A DNA stretch of 64,000 nt, from the NCBI GenBank assembly GCA_034658655.1, contig JAYEFQ010000135.1, forward strand, positions 1 through 64,000, written 5' to 3'. The position numbers and the translations under genes are program-made. The stretch is from JAQIBY01 sp034658655. Its GTDB lineage: Bacteria; Bacteroidota; Bacteroidia; Bacteroidales; ML635J-15. The notes under the pieces were generated by a model. The model was not told the origin of the DNA and did no database searches. It saw only the letters and a list, made by a program, of their open reading frames with translations. Below, piece after piece: positions 24,043 through 32,979 of this stretch. Every line of letters starts with the position of its first letter. Within the stretch, counting starts at the first letter, position 1.

Positions 24043-24230
24043 ATTGCCTCGCGGCAGGGCGGAGGCGGTTAGCTTGACAGCGTTGATGCCGTTGTGGCTG
24101 CTTTGAACCCGGCGACCGGAGGCTTTGCCCGGCTACATTTTCTGTAGTCGGGAAGCCCGGAAGGAAAAGCCAATGCCACAGGCAGAAACGGTGGCAACTA
24201 AAAGCCGCAGACCGTTTGCCGCCCAAATGA
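24043..24230. other. GC-rich long imperfect hairpin, possible structured RNA or MITE
   Basis: About 190 bp much richer in G+C than its surroundings. The two halves pair in nested order. GGGCGG (24057-24062) pairs with CCGCCC (24219-24224). GTTGATGCCGTT (24082-24093) pairs with AACGGTGGCAAC (24187-24198) at 9 of 12 positions. TGTGGC (24093-24098) pairs with GCCACA (24175-24180). CCCGGCTACA (24128-24137) pairs with TGTAGTCGGG (24143-24152) at the tip. An 84-codon open frame on the minus strand has low-complexity, non-protein-like composition. It is either a folded RNA or a palindromic mobile repeat; no known family is claimed. Confidence 0.55.
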
Positions 24231-24291
24231 TTTAAATGCAACTTGTGAATATTCCGAAAAAATGTCTAAATTCGTGGAAAACTTATTTGAT

Positions 24292-25389
24292 ATGAAATAT
24301 ATTGCTTTTGATATTCTTGAATCGTTTATGACAAAATGCCTTGAAAAATCAGGTATTTCCCATGATGATGCCGCTATTGTGGCTGATGTTTTAATTACTG
24401 CCGATAAACTTGGGATTGATTCCCATGGGATTAATCGACTAAAACCGATTTATATTGATCGTATTGCTGACGGAATTGTGAATCCACAAACAAAAATTGA
24501 TGTCATTAAGCAATTTGGAGCCACTGCTGTTTTGGATGCGAATAACGGGATGGGCCATGTGGTAAGTAAAAAAGCGATGCAAATGGCTATTGATATGGCG
24601 AAAACAGCCGGAATCGGAATGGTTGCTGTGAGAAATTCATCGCATTATGGAATTGCCGGGTATTACGGGCTGATGGCTGAAAAAGAAAATATGATTGGTA
24701 TTACGGGAACCAATGCCAGACCTTCAATTGCTCCGACTTTTGGAGTGGAAAATATGCTGGGAACGAATCCGCTGACATTTGTTATGCCGACTGATGAGGA
24801 TTTTCCGTTTTTTCTGGATTGTGCAACTTCAGTTTCCCAGCGCGGAAAGTTTGAATATTACGAAAAACATGGAAAGAAATTGCCCGAGGGTTGGGTGATA
24901 AATCGCGACGGAAAAACCATGACAGACCCTCAAGAGGTATTAAAGGCCTTGGTTGGTGGTGAAGCTGCATTGACGCCATTAGGCGGGATAGGTGAAGATG
25001 GAGGCGGATATAAAGGTTATGGATATGCTACTGTGGTAGAAATTTTATCGGCAGCATTGCAGGGCGGACAATTTTTGAAGGCACTTACTGGCATACAGGA
25101 CGGCAAAAAAGTTCCATATCGTTTAGGTCATTTCTTTATTGCGGTTAATATTGAAGCCTTTACGGAAATTGATGAATTTAAGCAATCTACCGGTGAAATT
25201 TTACGTGATTTGAGAAATTCTGATCGTATGCCAGGTCAGGATAAAATTTTTACTGCAGGAGAAAAAGAGCATCTTACATTTTTGGAACGTACAGAACACG
25301 GAGTTCCGGTTCCTCCGGCATTGATTGATGAAATGAAAGGCTTGGTTCAGAAATTTGATTTGCAAGAATTTGATAAATATTTTAACTAA
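24292..25389 (+). CDS. Malate/L-lactate-type dehydrogenase (Ldh2/MdhA family)
   Basis: A 365-residue NAD(P)-dependent 2-hydroxyacid dehydrogenase of the Ldh2 superfamily, which has a fold unlike the Rossmann LDH/MDH enzymes. Typical blocks are DKLGIDSHGINRLKP (catalytic histidine region, near residue 48), NNGMGHVV, AVRNSSHYGIAGYY, GTNARPSIAPTFG, MLGTNPLTF, and GGYKGYGYATVVEILSAALQG. Substrate could be malate, lactate or another 2-hydroxyacid. I chose the ATG at 24292; an upstream in-frame ATG at 24262 adds ten residues next to the GC-rich hairpin. The TAA stop overlaps the next ATG by one base. Confidence 0.85.
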   Translation: MKYIAFDILESFMTKCLEKSGISHDDAAIVADVLITADKLGIDSHGINRLKPIYIDRIADGIVNPQTKIDVIKQFGATAVLDANNGMGHVVSKKAMQMAIDMAKTAGIGMVAVRNSSHYGIAGYYGLMAEKENMIGITGTNARPSIAPTFGVENMLGTNPLTFVMPTDEDFPFFLDCATSVSQRGKFEYYEKHGKKLPEGWVINRDGKTMTDPQEVLKALVGGEAALTPLGGIGEDGGGYKGYGYATVVEILSAALQGGQFLKALTGIQDGKKVPYRLGHFFIAVNIEAFTEIDEFKQSTGEILRDLRNSDRMPGQDKIFTAGEKEHLTFLERTEHGVPVPPALIDEMKGLVQKFDLQEFDKYFN

Positions 25390-26303
25390 TGGAAACACAT
25401 ATTGGAACTTATCCATCGCAAACCGGACAGCAAATTTTTTATTACATTTGGACACCTGAACAGCCTGCCAAAGGGGTGTTGCAAATTATTCACGGTATGG
25501 CTGAACATTCTGCTCGATATCAAGATTTTGCAGAGTTTTTATGCAAACAGGGATATATCGTGGCTGCTGATGATCATGCCGGGCATGGAGAAACAGCAAA
25601 GCAGAGTGGAAAATATGGATATTTTGATGAAAAAGAAGGGTGGAATAAAGTAACAGAGGATTTACTTCGTTTTAATCAACAGTTGCACGATGTTTATCAG
25701 CTTCCGGTTTTTGTTTTAGGACATTCCATGGGGTCGTTTTTTGCACGAACATTGATGATTCGAAACCCTGAGATGGCAAAGTTGTGGATACTTAGCGGGA
25801 CTGGAAACTTTCTGCTTGCAGAACGCTTGGGAGGTTTTGCATTGGCAAATTTGAGCTTGTTTTTTAAAAATCCTGATGCACCTGCCGGCTTTATGCATAA
25901 ACTAAGTTTTGGTGCTTACAATAAGAAATTTAAAGCCGAAAACACTGAATATGCTTGGTTGAGTACAGATAAATCTATTGTGGAGGCTTATGAAAACGAT
26001 CCGTATTGCGGTGGGGTTTTCTCTGGTGCTTTTTATCGGGATTTAATGTCTGGAATTAATTTTATTCATACACGCTCTGAGTTGGAGAAAATTCCTAAAA
26101 ACACTAAAATTTGTATCTTTTCAGGACAAGATGACCCAGTCGGGAATTATGGAAAAGGGGTGGAGAAAGTCAATCAGAGATTTTTAGATTTGGGCTTAAA
26201 ATCTGAGATGAAAGTGTATCCCGGAATGCGGCATGAGATATTGAACGAAACAAACTGTTCAGAAGTGTATGAGGATATTTTGGGGTGTATAAAAGTAGAG
26301 TAA
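25389..26303 (+). CDS. Alpha/beta hydrolase, monoacylglycerol lipase-like
   Basis: A 304-residue serine hydrolase of the Hydrolase_4 (lysophospholipase/monoglyceride lipase) group. The oxyanion strand QIIHGMAEHSARY and the AADDHAGHGET block lie near residues 35-65. The nucleophile is in LGHSMGSFF near residue 115, the acid in FSGQDDPVG near residue 242, and the histidine in PGMRHEIL near residue 283. There is no signal peptide, so it acts in the cytosol. It is coupled to the dehydrogenase gene (TAATG overlap) and sits 26 nt before glpK. Release of glycerol from monoglycerides for glycerol kinase would be a sensible link, but this is inference. Confidence 0.88.
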   Translation: METHIGTYPSQTGQQIFYYIWTPEQPAKGVLQIIHGMAEHSARYQDFAEFLCKQGYIVAADDHAGHGETAKQSGKYGYFDEKEGWNKVTEDLLRFNQQLHDVYQLPVFVLGHSMGSFFARTLMIRNPEMAKLWILSGTGNFLLAERLGGFALANLSLFFKNPDAPAGFMHKLSFGAYNKKFKAENTEYAWLSTDKSIVEAYENDPYCGGVFSGAFYRDLMSGINFIHTRSELEKIPKNTKICIFSGQDDPVGNYGKGVEKVNQRFLDLGLKSEMKVYPGMRHEILNETNCSEVYEDILGCIKVE

Positions 26304-26329
26304 ATATAAATTAAAATAAACACAGTGCG

Positions 26330-27832
26330 ATGTGTCATAAACAATATATTCTTGCACTTGATCAAGGGACAAGTAGTTCACGAAGCATTTTATTTGATGA
26401 CAAATTTCAGATCATAGCTTCTCATCAGATTGAAACCCGACAATTTTTTCCTGCCGATGGTTGGGTGGAGCAGGATGCAGAAGAGATTTTTGATTGTCAA
26501 TTGGAAGCGACAAAAGCATGCATTAAAAAAGCCGGCATTTCAGTCGAGAAAATTGCAGCAATCGGAATTACCAATCAAAGGGAAAGTTTTGTTTTGTGGG
26601 ACAAAGGTAGTGGGAAACCGGTTCGTCCTGCTATAATTTGGCAAGACAAGCGGACAGCGGATCAGTGCGAACGAATGCAGCAGCAGGAAATCTCACGAAT
26701 TATTCGTCGTAAAACAGGTTTGGTTTCTGATCCGTATTTTTCAGGAACTAAGTTGGCTTGGTGTTTTCAGAATCAACCGGAATTGTATGAAATGGCTGAA
26801 AAAGAAAATCTTTTGTTCGGCACCATCGATACTTGGCTCATTTGGAAACTGAGTGGCGGAAAGTCGCACGTTACGGATGTGTCAAATGCCTCCAGAACCA
26901 TGCTTTTTAATATTAACACACTAGACTGGGATACTGAATTATTGGAGTATTTTAAGATTCCTTCAAGCATTTTGCCGAAAGTTACAAATTCTGCAGGGCA
27001 ACTTGCTGAAACCGATCTGTCTGTTTTTCTCGGAGTAAAATTAAGTATTGCAGGTATCGCAGGAGATCAGCAAGCGGCGCTTTTCGGGCAGGCTTGTTAT
27101 GAAAAAGGTATGGTAAAAAACACTTACGGAACTGGCTGTTTTATGTTAATGAATGTCGGAAATTCTTGCCCACCAACTCAAAACGATGGCTTGTTACGTA
27201 CACTAGCATGGAAAATTGATGATGAGCCCGTTTATGCACTTGAAGGTTCTGTGTTTTTTGCTGGAGCAACCATTCAGTGGCTTCGTGATAAATTGAAAGT
27301 TATTCAATCTGCTGCTGAATCGGAGAAACTTGCCCAATCGGTTGAGGATACTTCCGGAGTGTATTTTGTTCCCGCTTTTGCCGGTCTGGGGACTCCTTAT
27401 TGGGATGCGGATGCACGAGCGCTGATTATCGGAATGACACAGGCCAGTAATGCTGCTCATATTGTGCGTGCTGCATTGGAATCGCTTGCATATCAGACAC
27501 GAGATGTGTTGGAATTGATGCAGGAAACTTCTGGTATTGCTTTGGAGTCATTGCGAGTTGACGGTGGTGCTGCTGCAAATGAATTTCTCATGCAATTTCA
27601 GTCTGATATTTTGGGCAGAAATGTTGCCAAGCCTGAGGTGCTGGAAACAACTGCCCTCGGTGCAGCCTTTTTAGCAGGCATTGGTGTTGGATTGACAAAT
27701 ATGTCTCAACTCAATGAATTGTGGAGAGAGCAAAAACATTATTCTCCCCAAATGGATGATGCCTTACGAAAAACTAAATATCAAGGTTGGAAGCGTGCTG
27801 TAGAACGTAGTCGTAGTTGGTATGAGGGATAA
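26330..27832 (+). CDS. glpK: Glycerol kinase
   Basis: A 500-residue FGGY-family kinase that phosphorylates glycerol to sn-glycerol 3-phosphate with ATP. The N-terminal phosphate loop LALDQGTSSSRSILFD is near residue 8, then GWVEQDAEEI, GITNQRES, and AIIWQDKRT near residues 75-110. The second ATPase half shows GIAGDQQAALFGQ, YGTGCFMLMN and FAGLGTPYWD, then LRVDGGAAANEFLMQFQ near residue 405. Length matches the family. No glpF or glpD is visible. It is probably in one transcript with the lipase-like gene. Confidence 0.95.
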   Translation: MCHKQYILALDQGTSSSRSILFDDKFQIIASHQIETRQFFPADGWVEQDAEEIFDCQLEATKACIKKAGISVEKIAAIGITNQRESFVLWDKGSGKPVRPAIIWQDKRTADQCERMQQQEISRIIRRKTGLVSDPYFSGTKLAWCFQNQPELYEMAEKENLLFGTIDTWLIWKLSGGKSHVTDVSNASRTMLFNINTLDWDTELLEYFKIPSSILPKVTNSAGQLAETDLSVFLGVKLSIAGIAGDQQAALFGQACYEKGMVKNTYGTGCFMLMNVGNSCPPTQNDGLLRTLAWKIDDEPVYALEGSVFFAGATIQWLRDKLKVIQSAAESEKLAQSVEDTSGVYFVPAFAGLGTPYWDADARALIIGMTQASNAAHIVRAALESLAYQTRDVLELMQETSGIALESLRVDGGAAANEFLMQFQSDILGRNVAKPEVLETTALGAAFLAGIGVGLTNMSQLNELWREQKHYSPQMDDALRKTKYQGWKRAVERSRSWYEG

Positions 27833-27908
27833 GTTTTTTTATTGAAATTAATGATTGTTGAGCTTGAATAATGTATAAAGTCTGTATGCATGATATATCA
27901 AGTGCAAA

Positions 27909-27936
27909 GCCGTTACTAACCGTTAGTAACGACTAG
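27909..27936 (+). repeat. Palindromic repeat, array copy 1
   Basis: Core CGTTACTAACCGTTAGTAACG is a perfect 21-nt palindrome with a central C, followed by ACTAG. Three related copies follow in the same orientation. Confidence 0.7.
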
Positions 27937-28095
27937 TATTGCCAATAAATCGTTAATTATTTCTATTAATTATTTAAATAATTGATAGATAATGTATTAA
28001 GAAATATTAGTATTGCAAATTAGCCTTTAAATGTAATATATTTGCAATTATTAATTTATTTTAGTATAATTTATATATACTCGAATTAGTAATGT

Positions 28096-28191
28096 AATAC
28101 CCTTTATTAATCAAAATGCAAGTATTATGCCGATGTAGATTCAACACCGATAGGCGTGGCATATCGGTAGTTTTGAATCACAATCGGTATA
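28096..28191 (-). repeat. Dispersed inverted-repeat element, copy B
   Basis: Reverse-orientation copy of the element at 6541-6635, bounded by AATACC and ATCGGTAT, with the same GATGTAGATTCAACACCGAT arm. It sits directly before array copy 2, its right edge 2 nt away. Confidence 0.8.
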
Positions 28192-28192
28192 A

Positions 28193-28222
28193 TAGTCGTT
28201 GCTAACGGTTAAAAACGACTAG
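28193..28222 (+). repeat. Palindromic repeat, array copy 2
   Basis: TAGTCGTTGCTAACGGTTAA followed by AAACGACTAG; outer arms TAGTCGTT and AACGACTA pair, enclosing a small TAAC-G-GTTA palindrome. Identical core to copies 3 and 4. Confidence 0.8.
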
Positions 28223-28502
28223 TTTGCGATGAATTCGTATTTTAAATACTACGAAATACAAACTTGTTTTCTGAATCCATACTTGCGATTTTTTTGTTTT
28301 GAGAAAATACCTTTTTCTCAAAACATTTCTCCATGTTTAAAGAGATGTCAAATAAGTACAAAAATACTATGGGATTGAATGGTCAGAACAATTGACCTTC
28401 TAAGTCAGTTGTTCTGATGGTGAACAATATTTATTTTCATCTTTTTGAAACAAAATTTTATTTGTTTCGTATAAATTCTGAAATGGTATTTATGACAGGG
28501 AA
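28223..28502. other. Segment between array copies 2 and 3, non-coding with hairpins
   Basis: No gene seen. It holds three clear inverted repeats: TTTTGAGAAA against TTTCTCAAAA (about 28308-28333), TCAGAACAA against TTGTTCTGA (about 28382-28418), and GAAACAAA against TTTGTTTC (about 28446-28468). Confidence 0.5.
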
Positions 28503-28531
28503 TAGCCGTTGCTAACGGTTAAAAACGACTA
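28503..28531 (+). repeat. Palindromic repeat, array copy 3
   Basis: Same core as copy 2, with GCCGTT in place of GTCGTT on the left arm. It ends 29 nt before the zinc-ribbon gene. Confidence 0.8.
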
Positions 28532-28560
28532 ATGTGTGAAAAAATACTAATATTTATTAT

Positions 28561-28938
28561 ATGAAATGCAAAGTGTGTGGACGTGAATTTACTGGACGCA
28601 AGGATAAGATATTTTGTTCTGTGCAATGTAAAAACGAATATCACTTAACTCTAAGTGAGGTTACTAAAGACGTCGCCTATCCATTGGATAGAATTCTACA
28701 TCGAAATCGCTCAATATTATTAGAAGTCATGGGGCCAAAGGCAAGAAAAAAGCATGTTCGTCGTTCAGTTTTGGTGAAAAAGAAGTTTCAATTTAAGTAT
28801 TTGACGCATTTTAATATTAATAGTAAGGGGAAAATGTATCATCATGTTTATGATTTTGCTTGGATGGAGTTTTCAGATGATGAAATATTGATTGTTAAAA
28901 CTAATAAGCAATGGATTCCAGAAGGGGATGAAATGTAA
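28561..28938 (+). CDS. Small zinc-ribbon protein inside the repeat array
   Basis: A 125-residue basic protein. Residues 3-26 form a probable zinc site CKVCGREFTGRKDKIFCSVQ with a following CKNEYH (C-x2-C ... C-x3-C). The rest is rich in Lys and Arg (GPKARKKHVRRSVLVKKKF) and ends with a YDFAWMEFSDDEILI segment. It is of a small family seen in Bacteroidota; function unknown, nucleic-acid binding plausible. It lies between palindromic repeat copies 3 and 4, with no other gene in that interval, like a cassette. No Shine-Dalgarno site. Confidence 0.75.
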   Translation: MKCKVCGREFTGRKDKIFCSVQCKNEYHLTLSEVTKDVAYPLDRILHRNRSILLEVMGPKARKKHVRRSVLVKKKFQFKYLTHFNINSKGKMYHHVYDFAWMEFSDDEILIVKTNKQWIPEGDEM

Positions 28939-28977
28939 TTTTCGTATAAACTCTGTGTCTTGCTTTAAGTCAATGTA

Positions 28978-29006
28978 TAGTCGTTGCTAACGGTTAAAAA
29001 CGACTA
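28978..29006 (+). repeat. Palindromic repeat, array copy 4
   Basis: Same as copy 2 (TAGTCGTTGCTAACGGTTAA and AAACGACTA). It lies 39 nt after the zinc-ribbon gene stop and closes the array. Confidence 0.8.
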
Positions 29007-29188
29007 TCTGTGCAACTATAATAGTGTATTTAACTAGGAAAACCTACATGCCATCCGTGTTAACTCGTTAAATTTCCTTTAATAATCTGGTTTATAGTGT
29101 TTAAATGAATGATAACCTGCGTTACGCCTTGATTTGATTGTTTTTTTATTATAATGCAAGGTTATTTTCGTCTAACTATTAAGTGATT

Positions 29189-30259
29189 TTATTTTCTGTG
29201 TTCTCGCATCACTTGCTTATATTTCTTGTTTTTGTCGGCTGACCAGTAATATTCTCCTTTCCACCAATGTATAACCTTTTTAGGTAGAAATTTTTCGAGG
29301 TTTCGGTACAATACAACGTCGTATTTACGATGAAAATTTACCCAGCATCCATTGCATCCTGTTTGGTGTTTTTTGTGCAGTTCAATGGTTGATTTCTTAT
29401 TTATGATTGTTTGTAATGTCTCGTTATTCAAGTTGCCAAGAATAATTTGTTTATTCTGACAAATTGGAATGTCTCCATTAGGATAAATGACAATGCTGTC
29501 ACGTATGCTATTGCATGTGAGTTTCACATTGCCTTCACGATAGTGTGTGTACAGCGCCATGAAATCATAATTTTCGCTGAAATCGTGAACAAATTCTGGT
29601 ATATCTGTTATTTGATAATCCAATGATGTTGCCTTACTTTCTTCGTGAGTGTCGAAATATTCCATGCTACTGTAGATACCAATTCGCATGTCGATATTAT
29701 GTTTTTTACAGACATTTGCCACATGCTCCATGTCATCGAAATTATTGAATGGTGTCAATGTAAACATTACAGAAATCGGTAATTCGTTTTTTAATGTTTC
29801 AATTGTATGAATCACATTGTCGTAAGCATCAACACCTCGCATATTTTTGTAGGTATCACGAGGTCCGTCTAAAGAAACATACAGGCGCATAGGTTTGTAT
29901 TTACGACAATAATCAATCAATTTATTATCAGCGACTGCATTGCTCAATAAATCATATTTTGGATGATGTTTTGATAAATAATCCAGGATTTTTTCCGCTT
30001 CAGGATGTAAAAGAAATTCTCCGCCTTCGAGGCCTATGATAGTATCTTTATCTACAACAGGACTTTGAATAATTGCCTTGATTTTTTCAAATGACAAATG
30101 CATTTTAGGTTCCTTTGCCCAGATGTAGCAGTGTTTACATTTGGAGTTGCATCTGTCAGTTGCATATAGCATTATGGTTGACAGCTTTTTATGTTTTGGT
30201 CTGAGATTATTATTCACCAAACGAAAACCACGATTTATGTAGTCTTTAACTTTATACAT
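29189..30259 (-). CDS. Radical SAM/SPASM protein
   Basis: A 356-residue radical SAM enzyme. The cluster motif is C37-x3-C41-x2-C44 in ATDRCNSKCKHCYIW, followed by LEGGEFLLHPE (the GGEP-type motif), LLSNAVADNK, and LYVSLDGPRDTY. The C-terminal SPASM-like part has LTCNSIRDSIVIYPNGDIPICQN..., then HQTGCNGCWVN, giving extra cluster cysteines. It has no signal peptide. Substrate unknown; such proteins modify peptides or sugars. It overlaps the upstream oxidoreductase gene by 8 nt, so the two are one operon. No precursor peptide gene is apparent nearby. Confidence 0.87.
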   Translation of the reverse strand: MYKVKDYINRGFRLVNNNLRPKHKKLSTIMLYATDRCNSKCKHCYIWAKEPKMHLSFEKIKAIIQSPVVDKDTIIGLEGGEFLLHPEAEKILDYLSKHHPKYDLLSNAVADNKLIDYCRKYKPMRLYVSLDGPRDTYKNMRGVDAYDNVIHTIETLKNELPISVMFTLTPFNNFDDMEHVANVCKKHNIDMRIGIYSSMEYFDTHEESKATSLDYQITDIPEFVHDFSENYDFMALYTHYREGNVKLTCNSIRDSIVIYPNGDIPICQNKQIILGNLNNETLQTIINKKSTIELHKKHQTGCNGCWVNFHRKYDVVLYRNLEKFLPKKVIHWWKGEYYWSADKNKKYKQVMREHRK

Positions 30260-31298
30260 GCATTTGTTTTTTTATGTTGTCAAGATGTTGGAAAGTATTT
30301 GTTAACATGCTTAACTCACTGTTATTTTCCCCTTTTTTCCCTTCGCAAAGTTCTAGAAATTGTCTAATTTCATTGTAATAGCCTGCAGAATAGAGATCGT
30401 TATGTTGCATTACAGGAAGAAACGCATTCTTTTCGAAAAGTACTTTTGAAATAGGGAATGAGTTTTTGATTTTCTCACTCGGAATTCCTGCAATCTTACC
30501 TGCTTTGCTGATTTTAACCAGCTTTTCAGTGTTTGTACAGTGATAATGTGCATTTTTGCAATTAACTCTGAGCGTATCTTCAGCACTTGCCCACCAAGTA
30601 TTTGTACTAAGTTCTATATTTCCAATAGTTCCATTGGAGTGTTTAAGTTGGATAAATAAACTTTCAATCCCTTTTCCGCTATTGCGGTGTAGTACTGATA
30701 TGAGCTCTGAATTTCCAAAAAGGAAACTTGTAATATCAATTGGGTGAATAAATAAATCTGTTAGCGCATTGCCTTCTGGATAATAACCAGTTTCATATCG
30801 CAAACTGTATGATTCTGCCTTTTTTGTTTTTGTTTTAAGTATCTGATATAATGGGGCATAACGTTTTTGTAAGCCGGTTAGCACAAACCCTTTGCTTTGT
30901 TTTTCTAATTCAATGAGTTGTGATAATTCTTTGCTTGTAAAACAAGGTGGTTTTTCTACAAATACATTTTTGTTTTTTTTAAGTGCCTTTGAGATGAGCT
31001 CAAAATGTGCGCTTGGACTGGCAGAAATAAATATGCCTTTAATTTCTGAATCATTAAGCACAGCATCGTAATTTGTTGTGCCATTGATGTGTTCAAAGTT
31101 TGCTTGAATAAGTTTTGCAGTGTCTTCTGAATGTGAAACGATGTATTTAATGTCCACGTTCAAATAATTAAGCACAGGATACAAATTATTGAGTGAGTGA
31201 TTTCCAATTCCTACAAAAGCATATTTTTCTGTGAACGCTTTATTAATAAATCCCGCTTTTCGGATTTTTTTGTATTTATTAATTAATGCTTGCATCAT
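30252..31298 (-). CDS. Gfo/Idh/MocA-family oxidoreductase
   Basis: A 348-residue NAD(P)-dependent oxidoreductase. The Rossmann start YAFVGIGNHSLNNLYPVL lies at residues about 25-42, the motif IFISASPSAHFEL near residue 97, and the family signature VFVEKPPCFTSKEL near residue 114. A mixed alpha/beta C-terminal domain includes DLFIHPIDITSFLFG, with the usual catalytic-region histidine. It probably acts on a sugar or sugar derivative. It is the first gene of a two-gene operon with the radical SAM protein, so a shared sugar or cofactor modification is inferred. Confidence 0.87.
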   Translation of the reverse strand: MMQALINKYKKIRKAGFINKAFTEKYAFVGIGNHSLNNLYPVLNYLNVDIKYIVSHSEDTAKLIQANFEHINGTTNYDAVLNDSEIKGIFISASPSAHFELISKALKKNKNVFVEKPPCFTSKELSQLIELEKQSKGFVLTGLQKRYAPLYQILKTKTKKAESYSLRYETGYYPEGNALTDLFIHPIDITSFLFGNSELISVLHRNSGKGIESLFIQLKHSNGTIGNIELSTNTWWASAEDTLRVNCKNAHYHCTNTEKLVKISKAGKIAGIPSEKIKNSFPISKVLFEKNAFLPVMQHNDLYSAGYYNEIRQFLELCEGKKGENNSELSMLTNTFQHLDNIKKQMHV

Positions 31299-31373
31299 AG
31301 CAACTAAATCTCAGATGATTTGCATCAAAGATAAGGATAATTTTACGAAATATGAACAGCAAATAAATAAAGC

Positions 31374-32888
31374 CTATTCATTGTACAAAAGAAATATTCC
31401 GGACTTTTGAAAGGTTTCCCCATGGAAATCAGTATAACTCAGAAAGTAAACATATCGACCGGGGGGAGCTTTTGAGTTTCCAGTTGTTCCGTTCCAACCT
31501 TCGGTTTGGTCGTTCGTTTTGAAAATTTCCATTCCCCAGCGATTATATACTGCAAATTCATAGTTTGATGGCATTGCAAAGGAAATTGAGGGGCGGAATA
31601 AACGGTTTTCAAGATTATATGAATTTGGGAAGAATGCATTAGGCAGGTAAACCCTTGGTTTGTGTGAAACACAAATTTCATTGGATTTTGAAATGCCTTG
31701 AACTCCAAACGGATTGGTTGCAATATCTTCTTTTGCAAGAATGAAGTAGCAATATGTGTAAGGCACAATTTCCATGCGGATATGCTTTTCTTTCACGTAA
31801 TCAGAGATGTTTACAGAATAACTGTGTCGTTCATTGTCTAAGGATATAATTCCATGTTCTGAGTCTTTACCGTATAGAGAAACAATTTGATAGGATGCAA
31901 TTTCACCATTCCATGTTTCATAGGTATCCCATTCTAAATAATGATTCAGCTGGTCATCTGTATAGCCTGATAGAATAATGTTGGAGGCATAATTGCTTAC
32001 CGCAGAAATGTTTTCACATGGATCAACTGATAACAAGCGATAATAATACTTTGTCTGTTCGGGTTTTACATCCGGATCGGTATAAAATAGTTTTATTGAT
32101 TCGGTATCGCTAATCGTCTTGATTGTGGAAAAATCTGCTGGTGTATCTAGTGCTCGCTGTACTTTGTATTTAATGGTTTCTCCAGCTGTGTCAACCGAAA
32201 AGCGTAGTTCAATCTGATTATTCTCAACACTGGCATAATCTGCATAGATAAATGCTGGTGGAGTATGTGAGCTGGTAAAAACGCAAGTTTCATTTGATGT
32301 TGCCTTAACATCATTAGCACGCATTGCTTCAACATAATAACAATATTGTTGATTTGGTTCTAATACATCATCAATGAAGTTTGTTTCGCCTCCGGGAACA
32401 GAATTTAAATATTCGTAACTTTCTCCGCTTTTGCGCCGATAAATATTGTACGCTGTAACGTTATCCCAACCATCATATGCATTCCAGTCTAAATTTACTT
32501 CTAAAGCACATTTGTCATAATATGGAAAAGCATACATGGTAATGTGCGGGTTTGTAAGTAAAGAAATATTGTCTAAGGTATCAAATGCTGCTAAACGATA
32601 GGTTTCAGTTTGTCCATTTGCAAAAGATCCATTGTTAAAATATGTAGTCGTCGTTCTTCCGTAAACGGTATCTAAATAATTGGTAATGCCTTCGCTATTT
32701 ACTTTAAAGATATAATAACCAGCAACATCTAATGAGTCGCTTGCTGCCCATTTGAGTTCGACCTGAGCAGGATTTGCTCCCGGAATAACACTGGCTGACT
32801 CAAATTCAGGGGAGTCGGGGACATCAACTTGCGAATATGCAGTTAAGGAAATTAATAGTGTTAATATGGAAAATATTTTATGTTTCAT
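31374..32888 (-). CDS. Secreted FN3-type protein with gliding-motility (CHU_C) C-terminus
   Basis: A 504-residue secreted protein. The ATG at 32888 is chosen because it begins a signal peptide (MKHKIFSILTLLISLTAYSQ); an in-frame ATG 33 nt upstream adds a hydrophilic leader. Several fibronectin-III-like domains follow (ELKWAASDSLDVAGYYIFK, LDWNAYDGWDNVTAYNIYR). The last 90 residues form the CHU_C type IX secretion domain: YLPNAFFPNSYNLENRLF, FAVYNRWGMEIFKTND, GWNGT and PPGRYVYFLSY. It is likely exported and surface-attached; role unknown. Confidence 0.88.
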   Translation of the reverse strand: MKHKIFSILTLLISLTAYSQVDVPDSPEFESASVIPGANPAQVELKWAASDSLDVAGYYIFKVNSEGITNYLDTVYGRTTTTYFNNGSFANGQTETYRLAAFDTLDNISLLTNPHITMYAFPYYDKCALEVNLDWNAYDGWDNVTAYNIYRRKSGESYEYLNSVPGGETNFIDDVLEPNQQYCYYVEAMRANDVKATSNETCVFTSSHTPPAFIYADYASVENNQIELRFSVDTAGETIKYKVQRALDTPADFSTIKTISDTESIKLFYTDPDVKPEQTKYYYRLLSVDPCENISAVSNYASNIILSGYTDDQLNHYLEWDTYETWNGEIASYQIVSLYGKDSEHGIISLDNERHSYSVNISDYVKEKHIRMEIVPYTYCYFILAKEDIATNPFGVQGISKSNEICVSHKPRVYLPNAFFPNSYNLENRLFRPSISFAMPSNYEFAVYNRWGMEIFKTNDQTEGWNGTTGNSKAPPGRYVYFLSYTDFHGETFQKSGIFLLYNE

Positions 32889-32979
32889 TCTTGGGTTGCA
32901 ATATACAAATGTTAAAATCACTTTGAAAAATTATTTTCTAAAATGTTAATTTTATAAACGTAGTACAAAATTAAATATT

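Noticed and set aside
23987..24241. 84-codon open frame on the minus strand in the GC-rich segment
   Set aside because: Composition is odd (many His, Arg, Ser, Pro) and it coincides with the long imperfect hairpin; no start signal or homology sense.
27909..29006. Integron attC sites or a CRISPR array
   Set aside because: The repeats are about 30 bp with adjacent half-sites, unlike 57-141-bp attC sites; spacers of 250-450 bp and four copies exclude CRISPR, and no cas or intI gene is in the window.
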